NCBI RefSeq assembly: GCF_026151205.1 | Contig: NC_087077.1 | Span: 15,660,983 to 15,724,982 of the forward strand | Direction: 5' to 3' | Origin: Bolinopsis microptera | Lineage: Eukaryota > Ctenophora > Tentaculata > Lobata > Bolinopsidae | Length of the DNA stretch: 64,000 nucleotides | In this document: positions 49,917 to 59,990 of the stretch, in pieces | Numbering within the stretch: position 1 is the stretch's first letter | Layout of the letters: each line of letters begins with the position of its first letter | The notes under the pieces: generated by a model | What the model saw: the letters and a program-made list of their open reading frames with translations, nothing else | The model's database searches: none | Told to the model about the DNA's origin: nothing | Program-made: the position numbers and the translations under genes

Positions 49917-50673
49917 TATAAACCCCTCCGGGATAGAATAAGATTCTGATAATCCCGGCTCCCGCTAAATAGATTCTGATAATCCCGGCTCCCGCTGTTA
50001 GTTTTTTCCCGCTGAATAAATAACCCCGGCACAGCTTTTATAATCCCGCCCCGCTAATTTGGCTCAACAAGATTTGTTTTGTTTTGATATTCCATGAGAA
50101 TTTCAACCGCGTACTGTCACGTGTTTTGATGACGTGTATCACGTGACTAACTACTACGACGCGCATTGGTAAAAAATGTCACGTGACCTATGGCTTAACG
50201 TAAGAACTATAAATACACTCGATCTACGTATCGGTCTAATTGCAGGCGCTGGCAAAACTCCAGCACACTACATTACTTAAACTCTTACATTAATTGGACC
50301 AGTTCTAAAACTTGTCTCGACGGTTACATTTGATTTTGTCCGGTTCGGTTAATTTTGTCGAGTTTGATATAAGCCATGTATTATAGTCGTCTACTTTGAT
50401 GAACTTCATGACACGATATCATTATTACTATTAGCTTTTATCGCTTGCCAGGCTTAACTCGACGCCCCTTATCGATATTCATATTCATTCAACGTTCTGA
50501 CTGAGGAATAGTGTTTAGATATAACGCCAATTTCAAAAGTCATAGTACCTTAGTTGTATTTATTTGGAAGTCCCCAATTCCATTTCATATTTTCCATAAT
50601 GATCTCATATAGCTAGAATTAAGAGTAAAATGTCAAATTTGTTGGTCCTAGCACTAACCCGGAGGGGTTTATA
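49917..50673. mobile_element. 757-bp TIR element carrying promoter-like sequence
   Basis: TATAAACCCCTCCGGG at 49917 and CCCGGAGGGGTTTATA at 50658 are perfect 16-bp inverted repeats. Inside: two direct copies of AGATTCTGATAATCCCGGCT (near 49950), three CACGTG E-boxes (50118-50205), and a TATA-like CTATAAATAC at 50207. No protein frame. Target duplication not clear. Confidence 0.6.
50112..50240 (+). promoter_or_regulatory. Promoter-like cluster: three CACGTG boxes and a TATA box
   Basis: GTCACGTGTT, ATCACGTGAC and GTCACGTGAC lie within 90 bp upstream of CTATAAATACACTC. CACGTG is bound by bHLH factors (USF/Myc type), and the spacing to TATA fits a core promoter. No reading frame follows inside the element. 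Confidence 0.4.
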
Positions 50674-50705
50674 ACACATAACACCGGCACGCTTAAGTTA
50701 TATTA

Positions 50706-50811
50706 AAATAACCCCTCGTGCTAAAGCACGTCGGGGTTATTTTCATAATAATCCCTCGTGCTTCGCACTCGAAATTATTATAAATTTTTCCCGCGCGTCG
50801 CGGGAAAAATT
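50706..50811. repeat. Three consecutive GC-stem hairpins
   Basis: Hairpins at 50706-50743 (AATAACCCC..CGTGC / GCACG..GGGGTTATT), 50747-50779 (CGTGC-TTC-GCAC) and 50783-50811 (AATTTTTCCCGCG / CGCGGGAAAAATT). The first two share CCCTCGTGCT. They lie just outside the right TIR of the 49917 element. Confidence 0.75.
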
Positions 50812-50917
50812 GAAATATAATCCCTGCGCATGCCGGGGTTATGTGTGTTGTAAACATCATAGTAAAATTTATTTCGGCTGAACCAAAACACGGTGGTAAA
50901 ACCATAATTACATTGGT

Positions 50918-51200
50918 GCCGAAAGCTTCTTAAGGTCTTCCTTCGTTTCTAGTCCGTATCTCTTCCGGTGAGATTCGACCGCTTGAACTAGTTTCTGGAA
51001 GGAGTCCTACTCCTCGTCTCTCGTGATATGAGAGTTTCAATGCTCTATCTTATAGTGGTTTTGATCTATTCCTTAGTAGTATAGACCACTGCCCCCTACG
51101 AAGAAGAAGATATGAGAGTTTAGTCTCGTAGCTAGGGCAAGTGCCCGTTCTGAGGAGTTAGTTTCTGTAGTGTCGCTCGTGATTCTCTGTAGGAATCCGT
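50918..51200 (-). pseudogene. Transposase-like family C-terminus (copy D)
   Basis: Downstream end 'SFQKLVQAVESHRKRYGLET', 'KEDLKKLSAPM' and stop (50918). Upstream piece 'NSSERALALATRLN' at 51100-51180, separated by an insertion (51010-51090) that includes a small inverted repeat. Same motif order as copies A, B and E. Confidence 0.6.
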
Positions 51201-52240
51201 AGAAGTTCACTCTATTACCGCAATTATTTGAAAATGTTTTTTTTTATGAACCGGGCTAGTGTAAGGGGATATATGAGCATATCGTATTCGTAAGTACTCT
51301 CCGAGCTTATCAGTTATCATGTGCCCTCGATCCTGCACGTCTCTCCGATACTATAATAATCTTACAAGTAATGTTTTTACATCACGTTCTTTACTTCACA
51401 ATATGTATTTGTTCTGTTCAATATGATTTCTGATCTTATTGCTAATACTGTCTGAAATAAAGTCTAACTTAAGAACAGTTCTATTATCATCACTGTTCCG
51501 ATTAAGCGTACATACTACCACGATGCTGCTTAAAGTAGTTTCTAGGGTTTATGTTACCCATTTGTAAACATAATATTTTCTTGGATGTTAAAGGAGCATG
51601 TTCTGAGTGTTCTTTGAGCCCATTATTAACCACCTCGCATGGCACAGTGGTCCAATGGCCGGATCAGCGTATTCTGTAGAGCTACTCGGGTTGAAATAAA
51701 GGGGACTGTATTTAGTTTGATATGTAAGTGAGTACAAAGGAGACAAGTTATATGGAATTCTGTTTGGATAAGGTAATGATGTACAGTAACAGTATTTAGG
51801 GTATAATATATAATGAAAACCTAAGTCTAGGTAAATAACAACCCGTTCTAGGTTAAGGTACTCAGCAGTTAAAATACCGTGAGATCAAGATTTAAAGTTA
51901 AAGGAAGCACTCTCTAGTGCTCTCAAATCCCGTATATATAATATTGCCCTTGATTGTGGTAATTAAGTGACAATAGAGCGATAAGATAAGACTACCCAGT
52001 CCATGGTAGAGGGAGATGTCTAGAAAATAGTTTTGCTTGTCTCTTTGATCTTTCTTCTTCATCCAACAATTGTGAGGAATAAAATTTCAGTTTCTCGTTT
52101 CTAGATACACTCGTTAACAGCTGGATCTGTTAATAAAAAGACTGTCAGAAAGAAAAAAATGTTATGTAGATTTCCGATATAGAACTTAAACTGTGTTAGA
52201 AACAATTTATATCTTCTTTATGGATAGGAAAAACTTGAGC
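51200..52240. other. No gene seen; weak tRNA A-box at 51651
   Basis: TGGCACAGTGGTCCAATGGC at 51651 fits a Pol III A box, but the B-box candidate GGTTGAAATAA is poor. Otherwise featureless. Confidence 0.35.
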
Positions 52241-52289
52241 GATACAATGGAGTTGGGTAAATTGCCCCTAATCAGGGTTCCAATGTCGA

Positions 52290-52560
52290 ACGACAAAACT
52301 CATTATAGCGTCCTTTCCACAACCCTGCTTTGCCCCACATAGTATTGGCCATGAGGAAAGAATGGCCGGTCCAAGAAGATGTTACCTTTTTCAAAGTTTG
52401 TTCTTGGGCCTTGTTGGACGTGTGATCGCCAAACAGGGTCTTAAAGGGAATTGTCGGCGAGTCATATCAAATAGAAAGGTCCCATCAATTGGTTTGATAG
52501 GGATGCGTGGGATGAATAGCTTGTTACCCTTGTAAGACTCTCCGTCAACTACGGCTTCTA
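52290..52560 (-). pseudogene. Pif1-type helicase C-terminus (Helitron-like)
   Basis: 'GNKLFIPRIPIKPID', 'RRQFPLRPCLAIT', shifted 'SNKAQEQTLKKV', shifted 'FLDRPFFPHGQYYVGQSRVV'. These are the ordered last motifs of Pif1-family helicases ('IPRI', 'RRQFP....A.T..K.QGQT', 'FSHGQ.YVA.SR') as found in Helitron Rep-Hel proteins. Two frameshifts; no Rep domain seen. Confidence 0.7.
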
Positions 52561-52899
52561 TTATGCATATTGCATATTATTTTATTAGTTATATGAATTT
52601 CTCAGAATTATTTTTGTCAGTAAGATCCTGTTTTATAATAAGTTATATGAATGGGAATTGGTTTTTATACTTATTGTATCTGCTAATTTGTAGTAAGATG
52701 TATTGACGTTATAAACTACGAAGGACGCAATCATTACATTTCGAGGGGACACGAGAACCAAAATAGTTAGAAAGACCTCCGGCAATCGGCAATCGGCATC
52801 AGAAGAAGTTACAGGGTCATAAGCAGCGCATGATATACCAGCATGCCTTTAGTTGGGAACAACTATTCCCTGTAGGTAGGTTAGAAAACAAAATGTTGT

Positions 52900-53340
52900 C
52901 GAATTAATTGATATGAGATCTTATCTAACGTTCCTTATAGCCTATAGGTTCAAAAACCACCAAACAAATTTCAAGTTCCAACTCGACCATCTGACCCCCG
53001 CTTCGGCCACACCCATATTTTATGGGCTCCTTATACAGATAAAATATCTTAAATCGGCTTTTTTAGTAGAAAGGAGTAACGTTAGCTGTCTGCGATTCGT
53101 TATTCAAATATAAATGTTTAATTTGGGATTTAAGCTCTGATGGTGTTGAAAACCACGGAAACTTAGGGAAACCGTCTTTTTTTCTGTTTTATTTATTGGT
53201 TTTGAAAATTATTGATCTAAGATTTGTTCTACTTCTGACCCTTATTGAATGAAAGATACTGAATTTTTTGAATAAGAGTACAATTTATAACACATCAAAA
53301 GACATATACATATTATATTACACAACATAAAAACATAATT
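52900..53340 (-). repeat. 3' end of transposase-like element (inverted match to 8570-8950)
   Basis: Follows the stop of copy E on the minus strand; shares CAGTATCTTTCATTCA and AAAATATGGGTGTGGCCG. Confidence 0.55.
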
Positions 53341-53357
53341 TAGAACAGCTTCGTTAG

Positions 53358-54202
53358 GTCCTTTTTGGTCTTTAGGGAGTAATTTTTTCCCGATCCATGA
53401 CTCAAGTGCCGAAGGCACAAAAGAGTCAAGGACAAGGGTTAGCGATCGAGGTTTTTTTTGGGATATGGTAGCTTTGCGACCGTACCTGCGTGCGAGCGTG
53501 CGTGTCTGCGTACGTTTCGCCCACGTGTCTGCCTGCGCAAAGTTATTTTGCGCGAAAATCTGAATTAAACAATTGTTGGCGCGCGGTGCTAAAATGTTCA
53601 AGTACATTGTTAATTTCATCATGTACGCATCCCGCTAGGGACTAATTGATAGCATATTATTATTATTTTGAGTTAGTATTACTATTTTGCACAGATCCGT
53701 GTCAGGTTGCATAAACAATAAACATATGGTTACATAGAAATATACACGATTTTCAAATTAAATATGGAATTATATCAACTGGGCGGCGCTCGGCCTGTCA
53801 CTCCGCCATATCTGCATGCTTATAAACAGTAAAGACTGGGGTCCACAGGTGGTATGGAATATGATCAAATACTCCATCACGGATCGGGAAATTGAGCGGC
53901 CATCCACAAAAGAAAAGCGGCCGCATTTCTTGTTGCATGTTGAAGCGGGCAGGAAGAGCCAATGCCCGTTCAGAGGAGTCGTTAATCAGTGTGAGATTCT
54001 TCAAAACGGATTCGACAAATGAATATTCCGGTGCTTCACTCCAGTTGTCCTCCTTCAGGAAGTCTAATGAAACGCCGAGTGGGTCAAAGAGGACTCCCGA
54101 TCTTCCACCGACATAATCTTCAAGGATGGACTTGCTGGTGATGGAAGGTAGCGTCGGTTTCCTTATCTCCATTGCTTCTGAAGAGATCTGAAGAAGGTAC
54201 AT
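53358..54202 (-). pseudogene. Transposase-like family C-terminus (copy E), interrupted
   Basis: 54202-53990: 'SITSKSILEDYVGGRSGVLF', 'KEDNWSEAPEYSF', 'INDSSERALALPARFN'. A roughly 500-bp unrelated piece follows. Then 53420-53358: 'ESHGSGKNYSLKTKKDLTKL' and stop. The piece between includes a CpG-rich stretch (53470-53600). Longest N-terminal extent of this family segment in the window. Confidence 0.6.
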
Positions 54203-54354
54203 TATCTTGTTGATAGGTGAAAATTCTGTTTTTTCTCCACTAGCGAGCTCAACAAATGAAACAAGCAGTTAATCACACAAAAATATTTTCGATGGTCTAC
54301 ATCAGTTCTGAAATTTATTAATTAAAATTAAATATAACGACAAGGTGCATTATC

Positions 54355-54470
54355 TTCTTAGCTATTTCTGAACGTGATGGGGGAGAGGATCATATCCCAT
54401 GAGCTTTCAACGTCATTCATGGGAAGGGTTGTTTGAGCATCATTGATCGGACTGCATCGGATTAACTTTT
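54355..54470 (-). pseudogene. RING-gene linker fragment
   Basis: 'INDAQTTLPMNDVESSWDMI', 'LSP' duplicates the linker of the RING gene 700 bp away (55100-55200). Confidence 0.6.
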
Positions 54471-54831
54471 ACAACCTTACCGTTAAATGCTCCTCGAAGA
54501 ACTGCCGCTAACGGGGCAAGCAAACACTACCAGCACTGGGTCACGTGACATCACATGGCGAATCACGTGACACCGCGCGGCCCAGTCTGTTCAATAACCT
54601 AACTTAACTAGCTAACCTGACTAACACGTGTCTTCCTCCGCAAAACCATCCATAATCTATTACACTAATCTAATCTAATCTTATACTAATCCTAACGGTT
54701 ATTTAACACTTATACTAGAATATTCTAAGAGATCTAAAAAGCCTAAAATATGACTACGTTAAAACTGCTGCAACTTGCTTACCATATTACACTATATCGG
54801 TATACATCGGGAGATCTCTTCGGTTATCATA

Positions 54832-55396
54832 TTAATCTTTTGCAGGTTCTGGATCCTTGAATGTGCTGCATATGATGGGGCTGAAATCCTCAGATGACTC
54901 CGGTAGCACCATCGTATCCACTGCATCCTCGATTGATGTCTCCAAGTCAAAAATCCTTTCAAAGCTATCGTTCTAGAAAATATAAAATAATGTTAGAAAA
55001 TATAAAATGAATAACCTTATTCTTATGATAATCATTACTTTAATTATAAATGCATAGTGAATAGAAAAAAGATAATATTATATAATAACATACCTTTGAT
55101 TTTTCATTAGCGATTGGGGAGAGGATCATATCCCATGAGCTTTCAACGTCTTCCATGGGAAGGGTTGTTTGGGCATCATTGATCGGACTGCATATCGGTA
55201 AACATCGGGAGATATCTTCGGTTATCAGATTTATCTTTTGCAGGTGACTTACCCTGCGCTTGCAGATAGGGCAAAAATTTGTAACTTCTAGTTTCGGTGC
55301 AATACAAATGTAGCAAAATCTATGGCTGCAATGCTTCAAGAAGGTTCTCCCTTCTATTAAAATAATAGCAGAGCATATATCGCAGAATGTTGTCAT
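54832..55396 (-). CDS. RING-finger (C3HC4) protein, two exons, apparently intact
   Basis: Exon 1, 55396-55094: ATG, 'TTFCDICSAIILIEGRTFLK', 'HCSHRFCYICIAPKL', 'NFCPICKRRV' (C-x2-C-x14-C-x-H-x2-C-x2-C-x11-C-x2-C, all ligands present), then 'DVESSWDMILSPIANEKSK'. Intron 54973-55093 (GTATGT...TTCTAG, 121 nt). Exon 2, 54972-54832, phase 0: 'NDSFERIFDLETSIEDAVDT', 'FKDPEPAKD', stop. 147 residues. Probable E3 ubiquitin ligase by RING type; substrate unknown. The last residues come from a recombination with the linker of another copy; the paralog at 27277 continues about 30 residues further. Best candidate for a working gene in the window. Confidence 0.7.
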
Positions 55397-55516
55397 GATA
55401 AAATTGTGCTCAACAGCTTGAGATCTAACCTTAATTGGTCTAGGTATAATCCACTATGGATAAGTTATATTTTAATTAAAAAAGAAGAAAACAACTAACA
55501 AGGAGTTCGGGAAAAA

Positions 55517-55885
55517 TTACTTAATAAATTTAATAATGAGAGAATACAATATCCATAGCGATTTGCGACACTGCTTCAAACTACGTTGCCTTATTCGTCG
55601 GACTCTATTCCTCCATAGGAAATTAATGTGCTCGATGGCGTAGGCTGGCTCCGGAGCGTCGGTGGGATTAATCTTGACTTTAGGTACCAGCAACTTTCTA
55701 CCTAAAAGCTCTCCGGTGGTACCGTCAAGTTTCTGCAACCATATCATCGTAGATAGTCATATCGGGCAGGTGTTGTAGTTATCCCGAATCCTCTGACGTA
55801 TACAGGTATAACAGAATTCATGGTGACAGTGCGAATACTTTTCCTTCTATCACAATGTCCGCGAAACAAAGTATACATAACATGT
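55517..55885 (-). pseudogene. Divergent RING-finger pseudogene
   Basis: 'MLCILCFADIVIEGKVF', one-base shift, 'CHHEFCYTCIRQRIRDNYNT', 'CPI' with TGA in place of the last Cys codon, then an open tail 'LDGTTGELLGRKLLVPKVKI', 'AIEHINFLWRNRVRR'. Same strand, 120 bp upstream of the intact RING gene. A second RING lineage. Confidence 0.6.
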
Positions 55886-55984
55886 TGAAAGAATTGAAAT
55901 ATCACTGCGAACGAAAACTGATAATTAATTAAATTACATCATGCCTTTTCTTTGTTGCACTGTGCAGCACCCTCATCAAGTTGC

Positions 55985-56270
55985 TGCACGTCACACACAC
56001 CACTTTAACTCTTTCTGAGAAAGGCAGAGTCCTCAAATAAACAGTATTTGCATTGATCACACAGCTTGGTTCCCTTGAACTGATCAGCTAGGTGATGATA
56101 GTGTGAGGAGTCGACAAACTTCATTTCTGCAACAAAACGCCACTTGTAGAACGTTGATCTGGGCATCTGAATCTGCTAAATAGCCTGCCTTGCGCTCGTC
56201 TTCACCATCTCCAAAACAATTAGAGGATATTGTTGATGGCTCGTCCCACTCTTCACCATCTCCAAAAGAG
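55985..56270 (-). pseudogene. HTH-like family, copy 8
   Basis: 'YDTLLEMVKSGTSHQQ', stop, then 'QMPRSTFYKWRFVAEMKFVD', 'SSHYHHLADQFKGTKLCDQC'. The 'PRSTFYKW.F.AE' core fits the family turn and basic helix. An internal duplication ('LEMVK' twice) and a stop show decay. It lies directly upstream of the divergent RING pseudogene, same strand. Confidence 0.55.
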
Positions 56271-56274
56271 TATC

Positions 56275-56755
56275 ATAGTTGATAGACAGGGGGTGTTCCA
56301 CCTTGCTCCGATGTGCAAGTCAGGATCCTTCATCGGTGATAAGTTTAACCCGAATTCTTTACACAAAAAACACGGTGATTTAATAAAATTGAGGTCCACA
56401 CTCTCCACAGCAAGGAGTACACATTTTTCCGCTGAAATTAAACTCCGTGTTTCTCTGTAGCAGTGAGTGTATCAGCTCCTGCGATATTATCTTTTAATTA
56501 TCTACGAAAAATATATGGCATATCGGATGGTACTTTAAATCTTATATCAATTTAATTGACCTATCAGATTCTATGCTGGATTAAAATAACTTTAACTTAT
56601 ATAAACGTTTTTTAAATTATGGTCAGCTTCGACAAGCTGAAAGCATTTTCTCAGTTTATCTAACAAGTGTAACATATGAGGAGTATCGTCCAGATGGTCT
56701 TCTGCCATACACTGACGAAGGGTTTATAGTTGATCTCCCGCAACGAATCGTGATA
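56275..56755. other. No gene seen
   Basis: No reading frame with recognisable features. Confidence 0.4.
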
Positions 56756-56960
56756 AAATTATAAAAAGAAAAAGAAAAAAAGAAAAAAAGAGAAAAAAGA
56801 AGATAAAAGAATATAAAAGAATATAAAAGAAGAAAAAAGAAAACAAGGGAAGATAAAAGAAAATAAAAGAAGATAAAAGAAGATAAAAGAAGATATAATA
56901 AGATAAAATAAGATAAAATAAGATAAAATAAGATAAAATAAGATAAAATAAGATAAAAAA
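56756..56960. repeat. Purine microsatellite (AAGATAAAAG)n / (ATAAAATAAG)n
   Basis: 10-bp A-rich purine units, strongly strand-asymmetric. Confidence 0.95.
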
Positions 56961-57260
56961 CTAATAACTAAACTGTATATTTCCAAATACGTTCCGGACA
57001 ATTTCTAAAATTTCTGGTTAGTTGAGGGATCTGTTGATAATCTCTTCCGTACTGATTCTTGTAGCTCGGTGAGTCTCACTAGTCTGGTTAGTCTCCATAC
57101 CTGGCGTATTCCCAAACTTTGACTAGCTCGTCTTTTACAGTGTAGACAGCAGATGAAAGAACTGAACATTAGATATCAATATACTATTGAAAATCGATTA
57201 TATGTTATTCTTAACAATTACAGATTTATTTATACTATCACAAGATCCATTATTTGTTTG

Positions 57261-57480
57261 CTAGGAAATGTATTCGGTATGTAATGTACGTATCTTTATG
57301 AAACGTGACTGATGTCGCTCCCAGGGATACATTACGGTCAGACGTATCTTATTGTACAAGTCTATCGAACTCTGCACAACATCGCTTCGTGAGAAGGCGG
57401 CTGGCCGGGTTAGTGGAGCTGGACCTGGGGTTCCAATAGTCGGGGGTGGTCGAGGACTGCCAGCTCTCCGATCCAACGAC
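57261..57480 (-). pseudogene. HTH-like family, truncated tandem duplicate (copy 9)
   Basis: 'TRPAAFSRSDVVQSSIDLYN', 'KIRLTVMYPWERHQSRF' repeats the start of the copy just upstream, then breaks off before the HTH core. It overlaps the end of copy 10 in another frame, the mark of a local tandem duplication. Confidence 0.55.
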
Positions 57481-57763
57481 GCCGTCTGTAGACCCTCTCT
57501 GATATTCCATGCTTAGCCAAGGCTCCTTTTATCGTGTGACGTTCCCGGGGATCCATGACGGTAAGACGGATTTTATTATACAGGTCTGTCGAAGACTGCA
57601 CAACATTGCTGCGAGAGAATGCGGCTGGCTGAGACAGTGGAGCTGGTTGGGACTGCGATACAGGCTGGGACTGTGGAGTCGCTTGAGCAGGAAGTGTTAT
57701 AGCGCAGGACCAGCACCGCGGTGTTGATCGCCCTGTTGGCTGAAGGAAAAGTGGTCGGATGCT
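57410..57763 (-). CDS. HTH-like family, proline-rich lead (copy 10)
   Basis: After acceptor TTCTTTAG: 'PAQATPQSQPVSQSQPAPLS', 'DLYNKIRLTVMDPRERHTIK', 'GALAKHGISERVYRRRRWIG', 'ELAVLDHPRLLEP' and stop. The core 'HGIS.R.YRRRR.I.EL' is intact. Start codon not in this exon. It lies 85 bp downstream of the coiled-coil copy at 57850. Confidence 0.5.
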   Translation of the reverse strand, partial: SIRPLFLQPTGRSTPRCWSCAITLPAQATPQSQPVSQSQPAPLSQPAAFSRSNVVQSSTDLYNKIRLTVMDPRERHTIKGALAKHGISERVYRRRRWIGELAVLDHPRLLEPQVQLH

Positions 57764-57849
57764 AAAGAAGTAACACAATGAGTTAAAATTAAGGAATATC
57801 ATATAACATAACATTATTCAAACTTAAGTAAATTAAGTATACAAAAACA

Positions 57850-58105
57850 TTCAAATTCAACGTCTGGCACGTTTGGAAGCGTTGCTCGTTTAGGGGTCCA
57901 CCATCACTTCTTGAATCTCATTCTTTTTAACGGTTCCAGTTTTATCATTACGATACCTTTTTATATACTCGTGCTTCCCGGAGATCTCTTTGAGTATTTC
58001 CAGTTTCATCTGAATTGCTGTGTGCTTGTTGTGGAACTTGTCATCCTCCATGTCGCATAGAAGTCTATGAAGCTGTCCTATTTTAATCGAAATAATTACA
58101 AACAA
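57850..58105 (-). pseudogene. Basic coiled-coil partner ORF, truncated copy 3
   Basis: 'GQLHRLLCDMEDDKFHNKHT', 'QMKLEILKEISGKHEYIK', then a stop at 57890 ('IQEVMVDP'). The final 'KRARR' coding bases still exist downstream in another frame at 57860. The Arg-rich lead is missing. Confidence 0.55.
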
Positions 58106-58149
58106 TTAAATATGAAATAAGAATGAATATAAATAATAATATCTTAGCT

Positions 58150-58340
58150 AATAAACGGATTAAACGGATTAAACGGATTAAACGTTAATTGGTCAAGAGA
58201 AGCCCTAACACTCCTGGCTTGACAATACAAGAATGAAATCATAACCTAGAAATCAGATACGAAAACCGTGAAGAAACAAATATCATAATTTAAGCTAAGT
58301 CTCTCGGGAAACGAAGTGCATCTATATTAACTAAGAATTT
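58150..58340 (-). pseudogene. PolB-associated fragment (9-bp repeat region)
   Basis: Reverse complement of 18330-18400/25480-25550, with three AACGGATTA units ('NPFNPFNPF'), then matches 24640-24700. No IRGGI part. Confidence 0.5.
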
Positions 58341-58351
58341 AGCAATCTCTT

Positions 58352-59056
58352 TTAAAAGCTTTGGTTGAGTGAATATGAGATCCATTCCCTCGAAGAGGTT
58401 GGTTTTAGCTTCAGGGCTAAGGCGGTCCCTGTTGTCTTGGTAGAGGGGCAGGTTCTAAGCACATGAACCTCATCTTCAATTATGGGATCAAAGAAGGGTA
58501 ACTCTGCCATGTACTCCAGAATGTTCTTGTCCTTAGTGGAACATGTAGGACAGATACGATTTAGGATGTTGTTTCTTCTGACTTGTCCATGGCGTCCCGT
58601 TTCAATATTTAGGCGGTGAGAGCTAGTCCTTATTTGGGCTAGTCTTTTTGACTGGTTATATGGAAGATAGAGAGAGAGGTATTTTTCACAACCAAAACTT
58701 GATTTAATCGAATTGTAAAATCCAAGTTTTCTGTTGAGCTGTCTCTCTTCATCCCATTGCGTTCTAAAGCAAGAACGGAGAACATCTCGTTTCTGAATGG
58801 GTGATAGTTGCCTTTCGTTCTTTTCTGCCAGAAATTGATTCATCGACGTAATGCCGGAGTACCATGATAGGCCCATTTTCTTTTGTTCTGTGAAAGCATG
58901 TCGAACAAGGGCGTCCGATCCGGAAGTTTCCATGCTTTCTAGTCTTCGAACATAGTTAAATACTTGGGGACTGGCCTCAATAGCAAGAGGGTATCGACCC
59001 AAGAGGGTATCGACTCCTGCATTGGAGGTTCTTTTGCCGACGCTTATATAGTCCAC
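58352..59056 (-). CDS. LINE ORF2 C-terminal region, long open frame
   Basis: 234 codons: 'RTSNAGVDTLLGRYPLAIEA', 'LVRHAFTEQKKMGLSWYSGI', 'FYNSIKSSFGCEKYLSLYLP', 'AQIRTSSHRLNIETGRHGQV', 'CPTCSTKDKNILEYMAELPF'. This is the tail after the reverse transcriptase in a CR1/L2-like LINE. The lack of stops suggests a relatively young insertion; RT and endonuclease are missing upstream (5' truncation is usual). Confidence 0.75.
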   Translation of the reverse strand: MDYISVGKRTSNAGVDTLLGRYPLAIEASPQVFNYVRRLESMETSGSDALVRHAFTEQKKMGLSWYSGITSMNQFLAEKNERQLSPIQKRDVLRSCFRTQWDEERQLNRKLGFYNSIKSSFGCEKYLSLYLPYNQSKRLAQIRTSSHRLNIETGRHGQVRRNNILNRICPTCSTKDKNILEYMAELPFFDPIIEDEVHVLRTCPSTKTTGTALALKLKPTSSREWISYSLNQSF

Positions 59057-59059
59057 TTT

Positions 59060-59548
59060 AGGAAGGAGAGGTGAACTTTCTCGATCTGATCTTCGGCAAT
59101 TTCCTTGAGTTGAGGGAACTTGTTCCGGGAAGAGAATGCCGTCGTGAATTTGGTCTGGGGTAATTTGGTCTGGGGTATATATCTAATATATAATACCTAA
59201 CTATAAATATCACATTGAAATTTAAAATTTTTAAAACTCAGAAATATTGACAATGTAGAAAATCTCTTTAGAGAATGTCTAAGTGAAAAAAAAAATTTTC
59301 TCTGTTTGGTAATCAGAAAACCTTTCCAGATACTTTCTGAAGGTAAGATTTTTTCAGTGGGCTCGAACCTCCAGAGCAGTGGCTTTTCTCGCCCTTCGTG
59401 GGAAACCTTTAGCTCGTCTGGCGTGAGATTCCACTTCAACATATCTGCAGTTCTTAGAGAGAAGCTTACCAAGGCTGACCTTCGTTTCCTTGATGAGTTT
59501 GGTCATGACGTGGTCTTCTGCATCCGCCCAATAATACTGGCAGTGCCC
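59060..59548 (-). other. Coding-like but unassigned stretch
   Basis: Minus-strand frame 'DHVMTKLIKETKVSLGKLLS' near 59440-59520 continues the frame of the next entry across a TAA. No family recognised. Confidence 0.3.
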
Positions 59549-59722
59549 TTATATTAGGGTTGTCGGGCACTGACAGCGAGCGAATTCTTTTAAATAACTG
59601 TCTAAGTACCTAGGGTGATACATCTCAGTGTCCAAATCCAATACGTCCATAGTTCGATGTTGAAGTGCTTTTCGGTAAACAAACGAAACTGCACGATCCT
59701 CTCTTTTAAGTAAAGTAAGTAA
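59549..59722 (-). pseudogene. Unknown frame with 'MYHPRYLDSYL'
   Basis: 'KREDRAVSFVYRKALQHRTM', 'DLDTEMYHPRYLDSYLKEFA', 'RCQCPTTLI' and TAA. Coding-like over 57 codons, no start, no family. Confidence 0.3.
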
Positions 59723-59870
59723 CGTCCAATAATACTGTCTGTACTATATTGGGACCTTTGAGAAAAGACAATATGTTTTGAGAAAAGACAATTTAATTAT
59801 TTATCACCAATTTATTACTATATACACAATCAATCAATAAAATAAATACATAGAGAACCTCTTGAAGAAT

Positions 59871-59990
59871 GGTACAGGCCCCCTTTCTTATTCCAGTGTT
59901 GGGGCTTGTCGTATCAAAACCCATAGCAATGACTCGATCATCCACGTTCCATTCCTCCAGAATTACATACATACCGTATAAATAATATCC
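59871..59990 (-). pseudogene. Second transposase-like family: 'FDTTSPNTG' segment
   Basis: 'LEEWNVDDRVIAMGFDTTSP', 'NTGIRKGACTILQEV' fits a widespread invertebrate pattern 'G..FDTT..NTG...GAC..LE', comparable in position to 'SDGTNTLTGY...GALRHIQE' of the other family. Cut off before the expected C-x2-H motif. Confidence 0.4.

Noticed and set aside
51645-51720. tRNA or SINE head
   Set aside because: Good A box but poor B box and no cloverleaf.
53440-53640. CpG-rich stretch as a CpG-island promoter
   Set aside because: Short, inside an interrupted pseudogene, with no nearby start of a gene.
56759-57001. Phe/Leu-rich membrane protein on the minus strand
   Set aside because: Encoded by the AAGATAAAAG microsatellite.
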